Below are positions 12,994 through 18,694 of a stretch of 18,694 bases of DNA, in pieces. Position numbers and translations under genes: made by a program. The notes below the pieces were generated by a model. It worked only from the letters and a program-made list of their open reading frames with translations, ran no database searches and was not told the origin of the DNA. Source of the stretch: JAVBNJ01 sp031551625 (GTDB lineage Bacteria; Bacteroidota; Bacteroidia; Bacteroidales; UBA932); NCBI GenBank assembly GCA_031551625.1, contig JAVBNJ010000069.1, positions 1 to 18,694 of the forward strand, given 5' to 3'. Position 1 is the stretch's first letter; each line of letters starts with the position of its first letter.

Positions 12994-14028
12994 TCATTTT
13001 TTCACCCTATTAAACTTGTTCCCTTTCCCCTTTTCACCCTTGCCTTTCTTCAATAAATCCATCTTCGGCCAGGCATCGCGATTGGCCAATTCCCACGCTG
13101 TATAAAAAATCAGTTGTGTCCGTTTTTTCAACACCTCATAATTAATCAACTCTTCGGTATCGGTTGGCTTGTACAGGTCGTCGTGCAGGCCGCCGGTGTA
13201 ATAGATTACCGGCACATAATGTTTCCCAAAGTTGTATTGGTCGGAAAATGTGTAGAACACATCGGAAAAAATTTCGCTGTTATAAAATGAATAATCTAAG
13301 CTGAGATTGATGCCCCGCAATCGGTTCAAGCTATCCGATATAGTTTGCAAATCGGAACTGGTGCGACCGGCGCCCACCAGCATCAAATAATCAGCTTGCC
13401 CATTCGGAGATCCTTCCACTCGCCCCACCGCATCAATATTGAGGTCAGCAATCGTTTGCCACATGGGGTACAGCGGGCATTTGCAATAGTAGGCAGATCC
13501 GGTCATTTCTTTTTCTTTGGCATCGAATGCAATAAAAATCATTGTACGGCGCGGGCGATAGTTGTTCTGCGCCATTGCTGAGAATGCTTGTGCCACTTCG
13601 AGCATGGCGGCCACGCCCGAGGCATTGTCATCGGCGCCGTTATACACCTTTCCATCGTACGTGCCCACATGGTCGTAGTGGGCCGACACCACCACAGCCT
13701 GGTCTTTCAAGTCTGTACCTTCAACTACACCGATTACATTCACCCCCGATACTTTGGTAGTAACAAATGCCTGGTAATAAGTAGTGTCGTAGGGCCTATG
13801 CATCTTCATTTTATCGAAACAGGCAGCAATGTATTCCGCTGCCATAAAAGCGCCGTCGGTACCGGTTTGCCTGCCCTGCAAGCTATCGGATGCAAGAATT
13901 TTGATGTGTTGCTGCAAATCGTTTTTAAGGATGGAAGCCGCAAAGTTGGGCAAATCGCTTTCCTGCGCAAAAGTTATGATGGGTAAAGAACAAAGAGCAA
14001 AAAAGATATATAATTTTATTTTTTTCAT
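12994..14028 (-). CDS. Secreted M28-family peptidase-like protein, altered active site
   Basis: A signal peptide (1-21, MKKIKLYIFFALCSLPIITF) leads into an M28 zinc-aminopeptidase fold of 344 residues. Four of the five metal ligands can be placed: H117 in SAHYDHVG, D133 (or D134) in NGADDNASG, E172 in DAKEKEMTGS and D199 in LNIDAVGR. Two expected residues differ. The catalytic-base Glu of the usual GEE is Lys (K171), and the last His ligand of the usual DYHxPxD is Tyr (Y286 in DDLYKPTD); a nearby H282 might stand in. Activity is therefore uncertain. I use ATG at 14028 because it begins the signal peptide; an in-frame ATG at 14115 would add 29 residues and lies upstream of the -7 element. The tail (KKGKGEKGKGNK) is coded by repeat DNA. 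Its usual role would be trimming peptides in the periplasm. Confidence 0.88.
   Translation of the reverse strand: MKKIKLYIFFALCSLPIITFAQESDLPNFAASILKNDLQQHIKILASDSLQGRQTGTDGAFMAAEYIAACFDKMKMHRPYDTTYYQAFVTTKVSGVNVIGVVEGTDLKDQAVVVSAHYDHVGTYDGKVYNGADDNASGVAAMLEVAQAFSAMAQNNYRPRRTMIFIAFDAKEKEMTGSAYYCKCPLYPMWQTIADLNIDAVGRVEGSPNGQADYLMLVGAGRTSSDLQTISDSLNRLRGINLSLDYSFYNSEIFSDVFYTFSDQYNFGKHYVPVIYYTGGLHDDLYKPTDTEELINYEVLKKRTQLIFYTAWELANRDAWPKMDLLKKGKGEKGKGNKFNRVKK
13015..13040 (-). repeat. GGTGAAAAGG repeat inside the M28 coding end
   Basis: On the minus strand GGTGAAAAGG is followed by a purine run; 20 of 24 bases match the stretch at 16834-16857 upstream of fabI. Here it codes for about residues 330-338 (KGEKGKGNK) of the M28 protein. 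Confidence 0.55.
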
Positions 14029-14046
14029 TTTTATTGTTGTAGCGTG

Positions 14047-14054
14047 CAAAGTTA
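14047..14054 (-). promoter_or_regulatory. -7 element of the M28 gene
   Basis: On the minus strand this reads TAACTTTG, a full TAnnTTTG match, 18 bases before the chosen ATG at 14028. It lies inside the longer reading frame that would start at 14115, which supports the later start. Confidence 0.55.
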
Positions 14055-14065
14055 CGCATTTTTTG

Positions 14066-14073
14066 TATTTTTG
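14066..14073 (+). promoter_or_regulatory. -7 element of mtgA
   Basis: TATTTTTG matches TAnnTTTG and lies 21 bases before the mtgA ATG. It is 11 bases from the divergent M28 -7 element, so the two core promoters overlap. Confidence 0.55.
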
Positions 14074-14094
14074 CAGTATGTTAATATTTTCTTG

Positions 14095-14787
14095 ATGATG
14101 CTTTTTCTTCGCCACCTACTGAAATGGATTATATATATAACGCTGGCGCTAATTGTGCTATCGATACTACAAGTACTTGCTTTCAAATGGGTGCCTGTGC
14201 CGCGTACCCCGCTTATGATTAGCCGGGCATGGGAATACCGCCACGACGAAGCTTTCAAAACCCACTACAACTGGACACCGCTCGACAAACTATCCAGGCA
14301 ACTTCCATTGGCCGTCATTGCTTCGGAAGACAACCGGTTCGAAACACACAGCGGGTTCGACTGGGTAGAAATCGACAAAGCGCTTAATAAAGAAAAGCGG
14401 AAACGCCCGCGCGGCGCCAGCACTATTACGCAGCAAGTGGCCAAAAACGTATTCTTGTGGCAGGGCCGTTCGTGGCTGCGCAAAGGTATCGAGGCTTACT
14501 ACACGGTGCTCGTAGAATTTATGTGGAGCAAGGAACGTATTATGGAAGTGTACCTCAATGTAGCCGAAATGGGGAAAGGTATTTATGGCGCCGAAGCAGC
14601 CGCACAAATTTACTACAAGAAACCGGCGACGAAATTAACATCTTCCGAAGCTGCAATGCTGGCGGCCTGCCTGCCGAGCCCCCTCAAACGCAATCCTACC
14701 AAGCCTACCTCCTACCTGAGGCAACGGCAACAAACCATTATGAGTTTGATGAACAAAATTGGACAACCGGAGTTTTTAATCCATTAA
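14095..14787 (+). CDS. mtgA: Monofunctional peptidoglycan glycosyltransferase (MtgA)
   Basis: MtgA polymerises lipid II into glycan strands at the outer face of the inner membrane. The 230 residues have one N-terminal anchor helix (about 8-30) and a GT51 domain with no transpeptidase part. The GT51 motifs are all present: ASEDNRFETHSGFDW with catalytic E78, RGASTITQQVAKN (107-119), RKGIE with the second Glu E133, and the KERIMEVYLN block (146-155) followed by YGAEAAAQIYY. I start at ATG 14095, which follows the -7 element by 21 bases; an earlier in-frame GTG at 14044 lies upstream of that element. The TPR gene follows 51 bases later with its own promoter. Confidence 0.96.
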   Translation: MMLFLRHLLKWIIYITLALIVLSILQVLAFKWVPVPRTPLMISRAWEYRHDEAFKTHYNWTPLDKLSRQLPLAVIASEDNRFETHSGFDWVEIDKALNKEKRKRPRGASTITQQVAKNVFLWQGRSWLRKGIEAYYTVLVEFMWSKERIMEVYLNVAEMGKGIYGAEAAAQIYYKKPATKLTSSEAAMLAACLPSPLKRNPTKPTSYLRQRQQTIMSLMNKIGQPEFLIH

Positions 14788-14808
14788 AAGAGAAAGATTA
14801 TTTTTTTG

Positions 14809-14816
14809 TATTTTTG
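14809..14816 (+). promoter_or_regulatory. -7 element of the TPR-protein gene
   Basis: TATTTTTG matches TAnnTTTG and lies 30 bases before the chosen TTG start. An earlier in-frame TTG at 14806 overlaps this element and so would not be in the transcript. Confidence 0.5.
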
Positions 14817-14826
14817 TAAGTTTAAC

Positions 14827-14830
14827 GGAG
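14827..14830 (+). promoter_or_regulatory. Shine-Dalgarno-like GGAG that decides the TPR-protein start
   Basis: GGAG stands eight bases before the TTG at 14839. Such sites are rare in this window. It supports a TTG start for a gene with no ATG near the signal peptide. Confidence 0.5.
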
Positions 14831-14838
14831 TACTTAAT

Positions 14839-16830
14839 TTGAACCTCAAAAAACATTACATATTTTTTCTGCTTCTATTCAGTATTGGCTTCACAGCACG
14901 AGCACAATACGATAAAGAATATTTTTTCTACCGGGGGCGCCAGTTCCTGATAGATAACAAGTATTCGCAAGCCATTACAAATTTCAATACGCTCATCAAA
15001 GCCGATACGTCATTGTACGAAGCGTACTTTTTCCGGGGTATCGCCAAGTATAACCTCAACGATTTTGTGGGGGCGCAAGCCGACTTTACAAAGGCTGTTA
15101 CTATCAATCCGGTATTCACCGCGGGCTTTCACTACCGTGCTGTAACCGAAGGACGGTTGGGCAAGTACGACGCGGCGCTTAACGACCTGCAAACGGCTAT
15201 CGAATTACGTCCCGGTTATTCGGGTTTGTACTTCACACGTGGAGTTACATATTTTCTCACCCAACAATTTGATAAAGCAATAAAAGATTTCAACCAGTTT
15301 TTGCGCTACGAACCGAAAGTGGGCGATGCATATTTGAACCGCGGCACAGCCTATTTATTTTTAAAGGATACGACGAAGGCGTTGGAAGATTATAACACCG
15401 CCATATTGCTAAGCAAATTCGACCCTGAAGTGTATGTTCGCCGCTCGCGCATTTATGCCTTACAGGAAAACAACGAAAAAGCATTGGCTGACTTAAACCA
15501 AGCCATCCGGCTGGACTCCACGAATGCATTCGCTTACTTCAACCGGGCATTGGTACGCTACAATTCAAAAGACATCAATGGAGCATTGGCTGACTTTCAA
15601 AAAGTGCTTGAGCAAGATGACGAAAATGCGCTGACCTACTACAACCGGGCGCTGGTGCGCTCGCAAATAGGTGACTACGATAATGCGTTGAACGATTACG
15701 AAAAGGTAATAGAAATAAATCCGAACAATGTATTGGCCTATTATAACCGGGCTGCGGTATACATTGAGCTGCACCGTTACCGCGATGCATTGCGCGATTA
15801 CACAAAAGCAATCGAACTGTATCCAGACTTTGCGAATGCATACACCAACCGTTCGTATGTAAACTCAATGTTGGGGCGTATAGCGGCAGCCAAAGACGAC
15901 CGAGATGTGGCGCAGCGAAAGATAAATGCCTACAAGTCGAACATGAGCGACAGTACGTTCTCGGCCTACGCCGATACAAGTAAGCAGTTCGGCAAGCTGC
16001 TGGCGCTGGATGCAGAGTTTGCAAAAAAAGATTTCAATGAAAATTTGTTGCAATACCGCAAGGTGGATGTACGATTGAAACCGCTGTACAAACTGATGAT
16101 AGGAACTCCTACAACAGCCGATATGTCATTGTCGCGGCAATACTACAATGCAGCATTGGAAGAAATAAAACGCAAGGGGCGTTTCAAACTTACTATGGCT
16201 ACTGAAGTCACAGCCGTTGATTTCAAGCAACTGGTGCGCAATGATTCGTTGGCAACCGAGGCGTTGGAGAACAACCCAACGGCGGAAGCGTATTTTGAAA
16301 AGAGCATTTTGCAATTCCAATTGCGTTACTATAACAGTGCATTAAATTATATTAACAAGGCCATAGAGCTGGAACCGGGTAATGCATTCTACTACCTCAA
16401 CCGGAGCGTAATCCAAAGCGAGATGATTGATTTTATTGCATCAGTTGAAAATAATGTACAGGTATTGGCATTGGACAATACGTCGACAACACGGACCCGC
16501 CTATCGCAAGAAGTGAAAGTATATGACTACGAAGATGCTATCAGCGATTTGAACAAGGCGGCCAGGTTGATGCCCGATTTGGCATACGTGTATTATAATT
16601 TAGGAAACCTTCGTTGCATGTCCGACGCTATTCCGGAAGCCATCAGTAATTATACACAGGCTATCCATTTGTATCCCTACATGGGAGAAGCCTACTACAA
16701 CCGCGGGCTTGTTCATATTTACCTGCGCGAGGTGGAGAAAGGCTGTATGGATATCAGCAAAGCCGGGGAACTGGGCATTGACGAGGCATATAGCGTGATT
16801 AAGAAATATTGTGTGAAAAAAGAATTATAA
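14839..16830 (+). CDS. Secreted TPR-repeat protein (663 aa)
   Basis: The protein has a signal peptide (1-23, MNLKKHYIFFLLLFSIGFTA then RAQ) and then TPR repeats nearly throughout. About ten 34-residue units run from YDKEYFFYRGRQFLIDNKYS to about residue 355, with typical cores such as YYNRALVRSQIGDYDNALND and KAIELYPDF. A less regular stretch of about 120 residues follows (about 360-480), then three to four more repeats, ending CMDISKAGELGIDEAYSVIK. TPR solenoids bind other proteins. Export suggests a periplasmic or outer-membrane assembly role, but the partner is unknown. No ATG lies near the signal peptide; I choose TTG 14839 because GGAG precedes it by eight bases and the -7 element sits upstream. 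It follows mtgA and precedes fabI, both on the same strand. Confidence 0.87.
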   Translation: MNLKKHYIFFLLLFSIGFTARAQYDKEYFFYRGRQFLIDNKYSQAITNFNTLIKADTSLYEAYFFRGIAKYNLNDFVGAQADFTKAVTINPVFTAGFHYRAVTEGRLGKYDAALNDLQTAIELRPGYSGLYFTRGVTYFLTQQFDKAIKDFNQFLRYEPKVGDAYLNRGTAYLFLKDTTKALEDYNTAILLSKFDPEVYVRRSRIYALQENNEKALADLNQAIRLDSTNAFAYFNRALVRYNSKDINGALADFQKVLEQDDENALTYYNRALVRSQIGDYDNALNDYEKVIEINPNNVLAYYNRAAVYIELHRYRDALRDYTKAIELYPDFANAYTNRSYVNSMLGRIAAAKDDRDVAQRKINAYKSNMSDSTFSAYADTSKQFGKLLALDAEFAKKDFNENLLQYRKVDVRLKPLYKLMIGTPTTADMSLSRQYYNAALEEIKRKGRFKLTMATEVTAVDFKQLVRNDSLATEALENNPTAEAYFEKSILQFQLRYYNSALNYINKAIELEPGNAFYYLNRSVIQSEMIDFIASVENNVQVLALDNTSTTRTRLSQEVKVYDYEDAISDLNKAARLMPDLAYVYYNLGNLRCMSDAIPEAISNYTQAIHLYPYMGEAYYNRGLVHIYLREVEKGCMDISKAGELGIDEAYSVIKKYCVKKEL

Positions 16831-16833
16831 ACA

Positions 16834-16891
16834 GGTGAAAAGGTAAAAGGGTACAAAGGGACAAGGGGCTTACGCCGCAAACCTTTTCACC
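16834..16891. repeat. GGTGAAAAGG repeat with inverted copy upstream of fabI
   Basis: GGTGAAAAGGT (16834-16844) and ACCTTTTCACC (16881-16891) are perfect 11-base inverted copies around a 36-base loop. The left arm continues as a purine run with an 8-9 base period. The left 24 bases match the M28-tail copy at 20 positions. It fills most of the 99-base gap between the TPR gene and fabI; no promoter or terminator is visible there. Confidence 0.6.
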
Positions 16892-16929
16892 CATTCTCCT
16901 TTTTGCCATTGAACCTTAAATAAAAAAAC

Positions 16930-17790
16930 ATGTACAACTTATTGAAAGGAAAGCGCGGATTGATTTTCGGCGCGTTGAACGACAAGTCCATTGCATGGAA
17001 AGTAGCAGAGCGTGCACACGAAGAAGGCGCGACATTTGTGTTGACAAATACGCCTGTATCCATGCGATTGGGAACGATTGATGAATTGGCAAAAAAGTGC
17101 GACACGGTTGTTATCCCGGCCGATGCAACCAAGGTGGAAGATCTGGAAAATTTAGTCAATAAAGCGCAAGAACATCTGGGTGGAAAACTTGATTTTGTAT
17201 TGCACTCTATCGGCATGTCGCCCAACGTGCGCAAAGGCCGCACGTATGATGACCTTGATTATAATTTTTTCCAGCAGACGTTGGATATTTCGGCTATCTC
17301 GTTCCACAAATTACTGCAGGTGTGCCGTAAACAGGACGCAATTAACGAGTGGGGCTCTGTGGTAGCGCTGTCGTATGTGGCTGCACAGCGCACGTTGTAT
17401 GGCTACAACGACATGGCCGATGCGAAAGCCGTGTTGGAGTCAATTGCACGTAGTTTTGGCTACATTTACGGACGTGAGAAAAATGTGCGCATCAACACTA
17501 TTTCGCAATCGCCGACTATGACAACAGCGGGTAGCGGCATCATGGGTTTCGACAATCTGGTGGATTTTGCCGACCGTATGTCGCCGCTTGGAAACGCCAG
17601 TGCATTGGAATGCGCCGATTATGTAATCTCCCTGTTTAGCGACTTAACTCGCAAAGTAACGATGCAAAACCTGTTCCACGACGGAGGTTATTCGAGTATG
17701 GGTATGAGTTTCCGCGCCATGAAAATTTATAACGAAGGGTTGGAATACCGCGACGTGAAAAATGATTTGCGGAAGATAATCAACAAATAA
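16930..17790 (+). CDS. fabI: Enoyl-[acyl-carrier-protein] reductase, NADH type (FabI)
   Basis: FabI reduces trans-2-enoyl-ACP in the last step of each fatty-acid elongation cycle, in the cytosol. The 286-residue short-chain dehydrogenase fold shows the nucleotide-binding start GLIFGALNDKSIAWKVAERA (10-29), the cofactor region VIPADATKVEDL (61-72) and VLHSIGMSP (90-98). The catalytic pair lies in ALSYVAAQRTLYGYNDMADAK: Y149 and Y159 with K166, spaced like E. coli Y146, Y156 and K163. The INTISQSPTMTTAG segment and the VTMQNLFHDGG end are typical of the Bacteroidia version, which is somewhat longer than the E. coli enzyme. It follows the TPR gene by 99 bases of repeat DNA and ends at a terminator shared with tRNA-Cys. 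Confidence 0.97.
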   Translation: MYNLLKGKRGLIFGALNDKSIAWKVAERAHEEGATFVLTNTPVSMRLGTIDELAKKCDTVVIPADATKVEDLENLVNKAQEHLGGKLDFVLHSIGMSPNVRKGRTYDDLDYNFFQQTLDISAISFHKLLQVCRKQDAINEWGSVVALSYVAAQRTLYGYNDMADAKAVLESIARSFGYIYGREKNVRINTISQSPTMTTAGSGIMGFDNLVDFADRMSPLGNASALECADYVISLFSDLTRKVTMQNLFHDGGYSSMGMSFRAMKIYNEGLEYRDVKNDLRKIINK

Positions 17791-17839
17791 TTGTGACCGT
17801 GTCAAAGCCGGCTTGATTGTTATAATTAGGGGAATTAAA

Positions 17840-17865
17840 AAAGCCTTTAAATAATTAAAGGCTTT
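17840..17865. terminator. Bidirectional intrinsic terminator between fabI and tRNA-Cys
   Basis: AAAGCCTTTAA (17840-17850) pairs perfectly with TTAAAGGCTTT (17855-17865) around ATAA. On the minus strand the stem runs into TTTTTTTAATT, a good U-run for the tRNA-Cys transcript. On the plus strand the following ACTTT is weaker but may serve fabI. Confidence 0.8.
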
Positions 17866-17872
17866 ACTTTGG

Positions 17873-17943
17873 AGGTACCAAGCAGATTCGAACTGCTGTA
17901 ATCGGTTTTGCAGACCGGTGCCTAACCCCTCGGCCATGGTACC
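17873..17943 (-). tRNA. tRNA-Cys (anticodon GCA)
   Basis: The minus strand folds as a full cloverleaf. The acceptor stem is GGTACCA/TGGTACC, the anticodon loop CTGCAAA carries GCA, and the T arm has TTCGAAT. The discriminator base is U, the known identity base for cysteine tRNA. CCA is encoded next to it (17872-17870). The gene has its own -7 element upstream and the shared terminator downstream. Confidence 0.95.
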
Positions 17944-17959
17944 AAAATTTTAAGGAGTG

Positions 17960-17967
17960 CAAAGATA
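17960..17967 (-). promoter_or_regulatory. -7 element of tRNA-Cys
   Basis: On the minus strand this reads TATCTTTG, a full TAnnTTTG match, 16 bases before the tRNA 5' end. The upstream TTTCG about 20 bases away is only a weak -33 match. Confidence 0.6.
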
Positions 17968-18017
17968 GGCATTTTTCCGGATATACGAAAACTTTATGTA
18001 AATATCCAGAAATATTT

Positions 18018-18048
18018 TTTGAAAATTACCGTAAAATTGCTACCTTTG
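18018..18048 (+). promoter_or_regulatory. Full Bacteroidetes promoter of the CAT tRNA
   Basis: TTTG (18018-18021), 19 bases, then TACCTTTG (18041-18048). Spacing and both boxes match the primary-sigma consensus. The tRNA begins 20 bases after the -7 box. Confidence 0.75.
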
Positions 18049-18068
18049 CACTCCATTTGTAAAAATGC

Positions 18069-18143
18069 GGGCCCTTAGCTCAGTTGGTTAGTAGCACTTG
18101 ACTCATAATCAAGGGGTCGTTGGTTCAAGCCCAACAGGGCCCA
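18069..18143 (+). tRNA. tRNA with CAT anticodon (Ile2 or elongator Met)
   Basis: Acceptor stem GGGCCCT/AGGGCCC, anticodon arm CTTGA-CTCATAA-TCAAG, and T arm GTTGG/CCAAC with TTCAAGC all pair fully. The anticodon is CAT. The 5' TTAGCTCAG, ACTCATAATC and TTCAAGCCCA segments look more like an isoleucine tRNA read with lysidine (Ile2) than elongator Met, but I cannot settle this by eye. The D arm reads GCTC...TAGC where GCTC...GAGC is usual: one T is extra and the last D-stem pair becomes C-T. CCA is not encoded. Promoter and terminator are both good, so it is probably expressed. Confidence 0.88.
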
Positions 18144-18145
18144 CA

Positions 18146-18186
18146 AAAAAACAAGCACTTATTGTAAAAAGAGGTGCTTGTTTTTT
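18146..18186 (+). terminator. Intrinsic terminator of the CAT tRNA
   Basis: A 13-bp stem pairs AAAAAACAAGCAC (18146-18158) with GTGCTTGTTTTTT (18174-18186) around a 15-base loop. The distal arm ends in a T-run. It begins three bases after the tRNA. Confidence 0.85.
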
Positions 18187-18513
18187 ATTCTACTACACAC
18201 AAACTACACACGTTAGTATTTACAAAAGCCGTTTTTGGCTAGTTTTTTACTTGTGAATTTTCTGCTATACAATTAATAATTATATATTTAATGTGATGTT
18301 GTTGATGAATTGGGCTTAATTATGAGAAATGAGTTTCAGCTGTTGTTTTGCGTACCTTTTAGAATCCCTTTGGAAACAAATATTTCAAAATAACTCATAA
18401 AAACATGAGATATCAAACCAATCCGCGCACAACGGGTGGGATAAAATATAAAAGCCGGTTCGGGAAAGGGGAATTATTAAACAATTCCTTTAGTAAGAAT
18501 TTTTAAAACTATT
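18187..18513. other. AT-rich stretch with no supported gene
   Basis: No open frame longer than about 23 codons looks credible. Right after the tRNA terminator is the direct repeat ACTACACAC (18192-18200 and 18203-18211). Small inverted repeats include GGAATT/AATTCC (18470-18475 and 18483-18488), downstream of the partial minus-strand gene and possibly its 3'-end stem. I found no repeat of the tRNA 3' end that would mark an integrated element. Confidence 0.5.
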
Positions 18514-18694
18514 TTACTCATTATCTAAGATTGAGTATAGTCGTTGTAATGCAGAGTAATACTCAATTTCATTATTAATATTCTTCTCCATATGCTCCAA
18601 TTCGGAAATTACAGTAGAATTATTTTGGCATTTAGACCGTAATATTCCGCCAAAGAAATTGAAATCAAGAAAATTTCTTTTTGTAGATAACTTC
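18514..18694 (-). CDS. Unknown protein, C-terminal 59 residues only
   Basis: An open minus-strand frame enters from the right edge and ends with TAA at 18516-18514. The visible part reads KLSTKRNFLDFNFFGGILRS, then CQNNSTVISELEHMEKNI, and ends LQRLYSILDNE. It looks like a helical, acidic C-terminus with a possible short coiled coil (about the last 35 residues). It is much more AT-rich than the housekeeping genes. I do not recognise a family from this fragment. The start lies beyond the window. Confidence 0.5.
   Translation of the reverse strand, partial: KLSTKRNFLDFNFFGGILRSKCQNNSTVISELEHMEKNINNEIEYYSALQRLYSILDNE

Noticed and set aside
12994..14115. Longer M28 frame starting at 14115
   Set aside because: It would add 29 non-hydrophobic residues before a clear signal peptide and would start upstream of the -7 element TAACTTTG at 14054-14047.
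959..16891. CRISPR array
   Set aside because: The repeats have 7-9 base periods without unique spacers of 25-40 bases, and there are no cas genes.
18325..18396. 23-codon plus-strand frame MRNEFQLLFCVPFRIPLETN...
   Set aside because: Too short, no promoter match (TACCTTTT only, and inside the frame), and no recognisable feature.

Overview
The window looks like a chromosomal segment from a member of the Bacteroidetes, probably class Bacteroidia. The main grounds are promoters: at least eight transcription units carry the Bacteroidetes -7 element TAnnTTTG, and two of these also have a TTTG exactly 19 bases upstream. Protein features agree: the long Bacteroidia-type FabI with SYVAAQR...YNDMADAK, LipA with the HTICSSGKCPN start, secreted proteins ending their signal peptide in A-Q, and very few Shine-Dalgarno sites. 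GC is moderate in the housekeeping genes and lower in the lipoprotein gene near 6.5-7.2 kb and in the last 500 bases.

Layout. 1-806 (- strand): two secreted proteins, the second cut by the window edge, behind a candidate promoter 360 bases upstream. 1304-2915 (+): panB (pantothenate/CoA synthesis) and an RluA-type pseudouridine synthase. 3090-4424 (-): an AGCS sodium:amino-acid symporter. 4548-6398 (+): a tight LemA-TPM-TPM operon of envelope proteins. 6399-7410: an AT-rich stretch with one lipoprotein gene flanked by two similar antisense coding remnants. 7411-7821 (+): a small VOC/glyoxalase-fold protein. 7889-12907 (-): ligA, fprA (flavodiiron protein), lipA and lipB in transcription order. 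12994-14028 (-): a secreted M28-type peptidase, divergent from mtgA (14095-14787, +). mtgA is followed by a secreted TPR-repeat protein (14839-16830, +) and fabI (16930-17790, +). The right end has a shared terminator, tRNA-Cys (-), a CAT-anticodon tRNA (+) with its own promoter and terminator, then an AT-rich, mostly gene-free stretch ending in a partial unknown gene (-).

Most genes are housekeeping: cofactor synthesis (panB; lipA and lipB, which act in sequence to make protein-bound lipoate), fatty-acid elongation (fabI), DNA joining (ligA), peptidoglycan synthesis (mtgA), and O2/NO detoxification (fprA). I see no CRISPR array, complete insertion sequence, phage or obvious defence system.

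The less ordinary material is small. Intergenic short-period repeats reach into gene ends: one supplies the GTG start of lipA, one codes the basic tail of the M28 protein, one covers the fprA stop. The M28 protein has substitutions at two expected active-site positions. The CAT tRNA has an extra base in its D arm. The secreted-protein operon at the left has a long, structured leader. Start sites were moved from the longest open frame for lemA, the second TPM gene, the lipoprotein gene, lipB, the M28 gene, mtgA and the TPR gene; reasons are in each entry.
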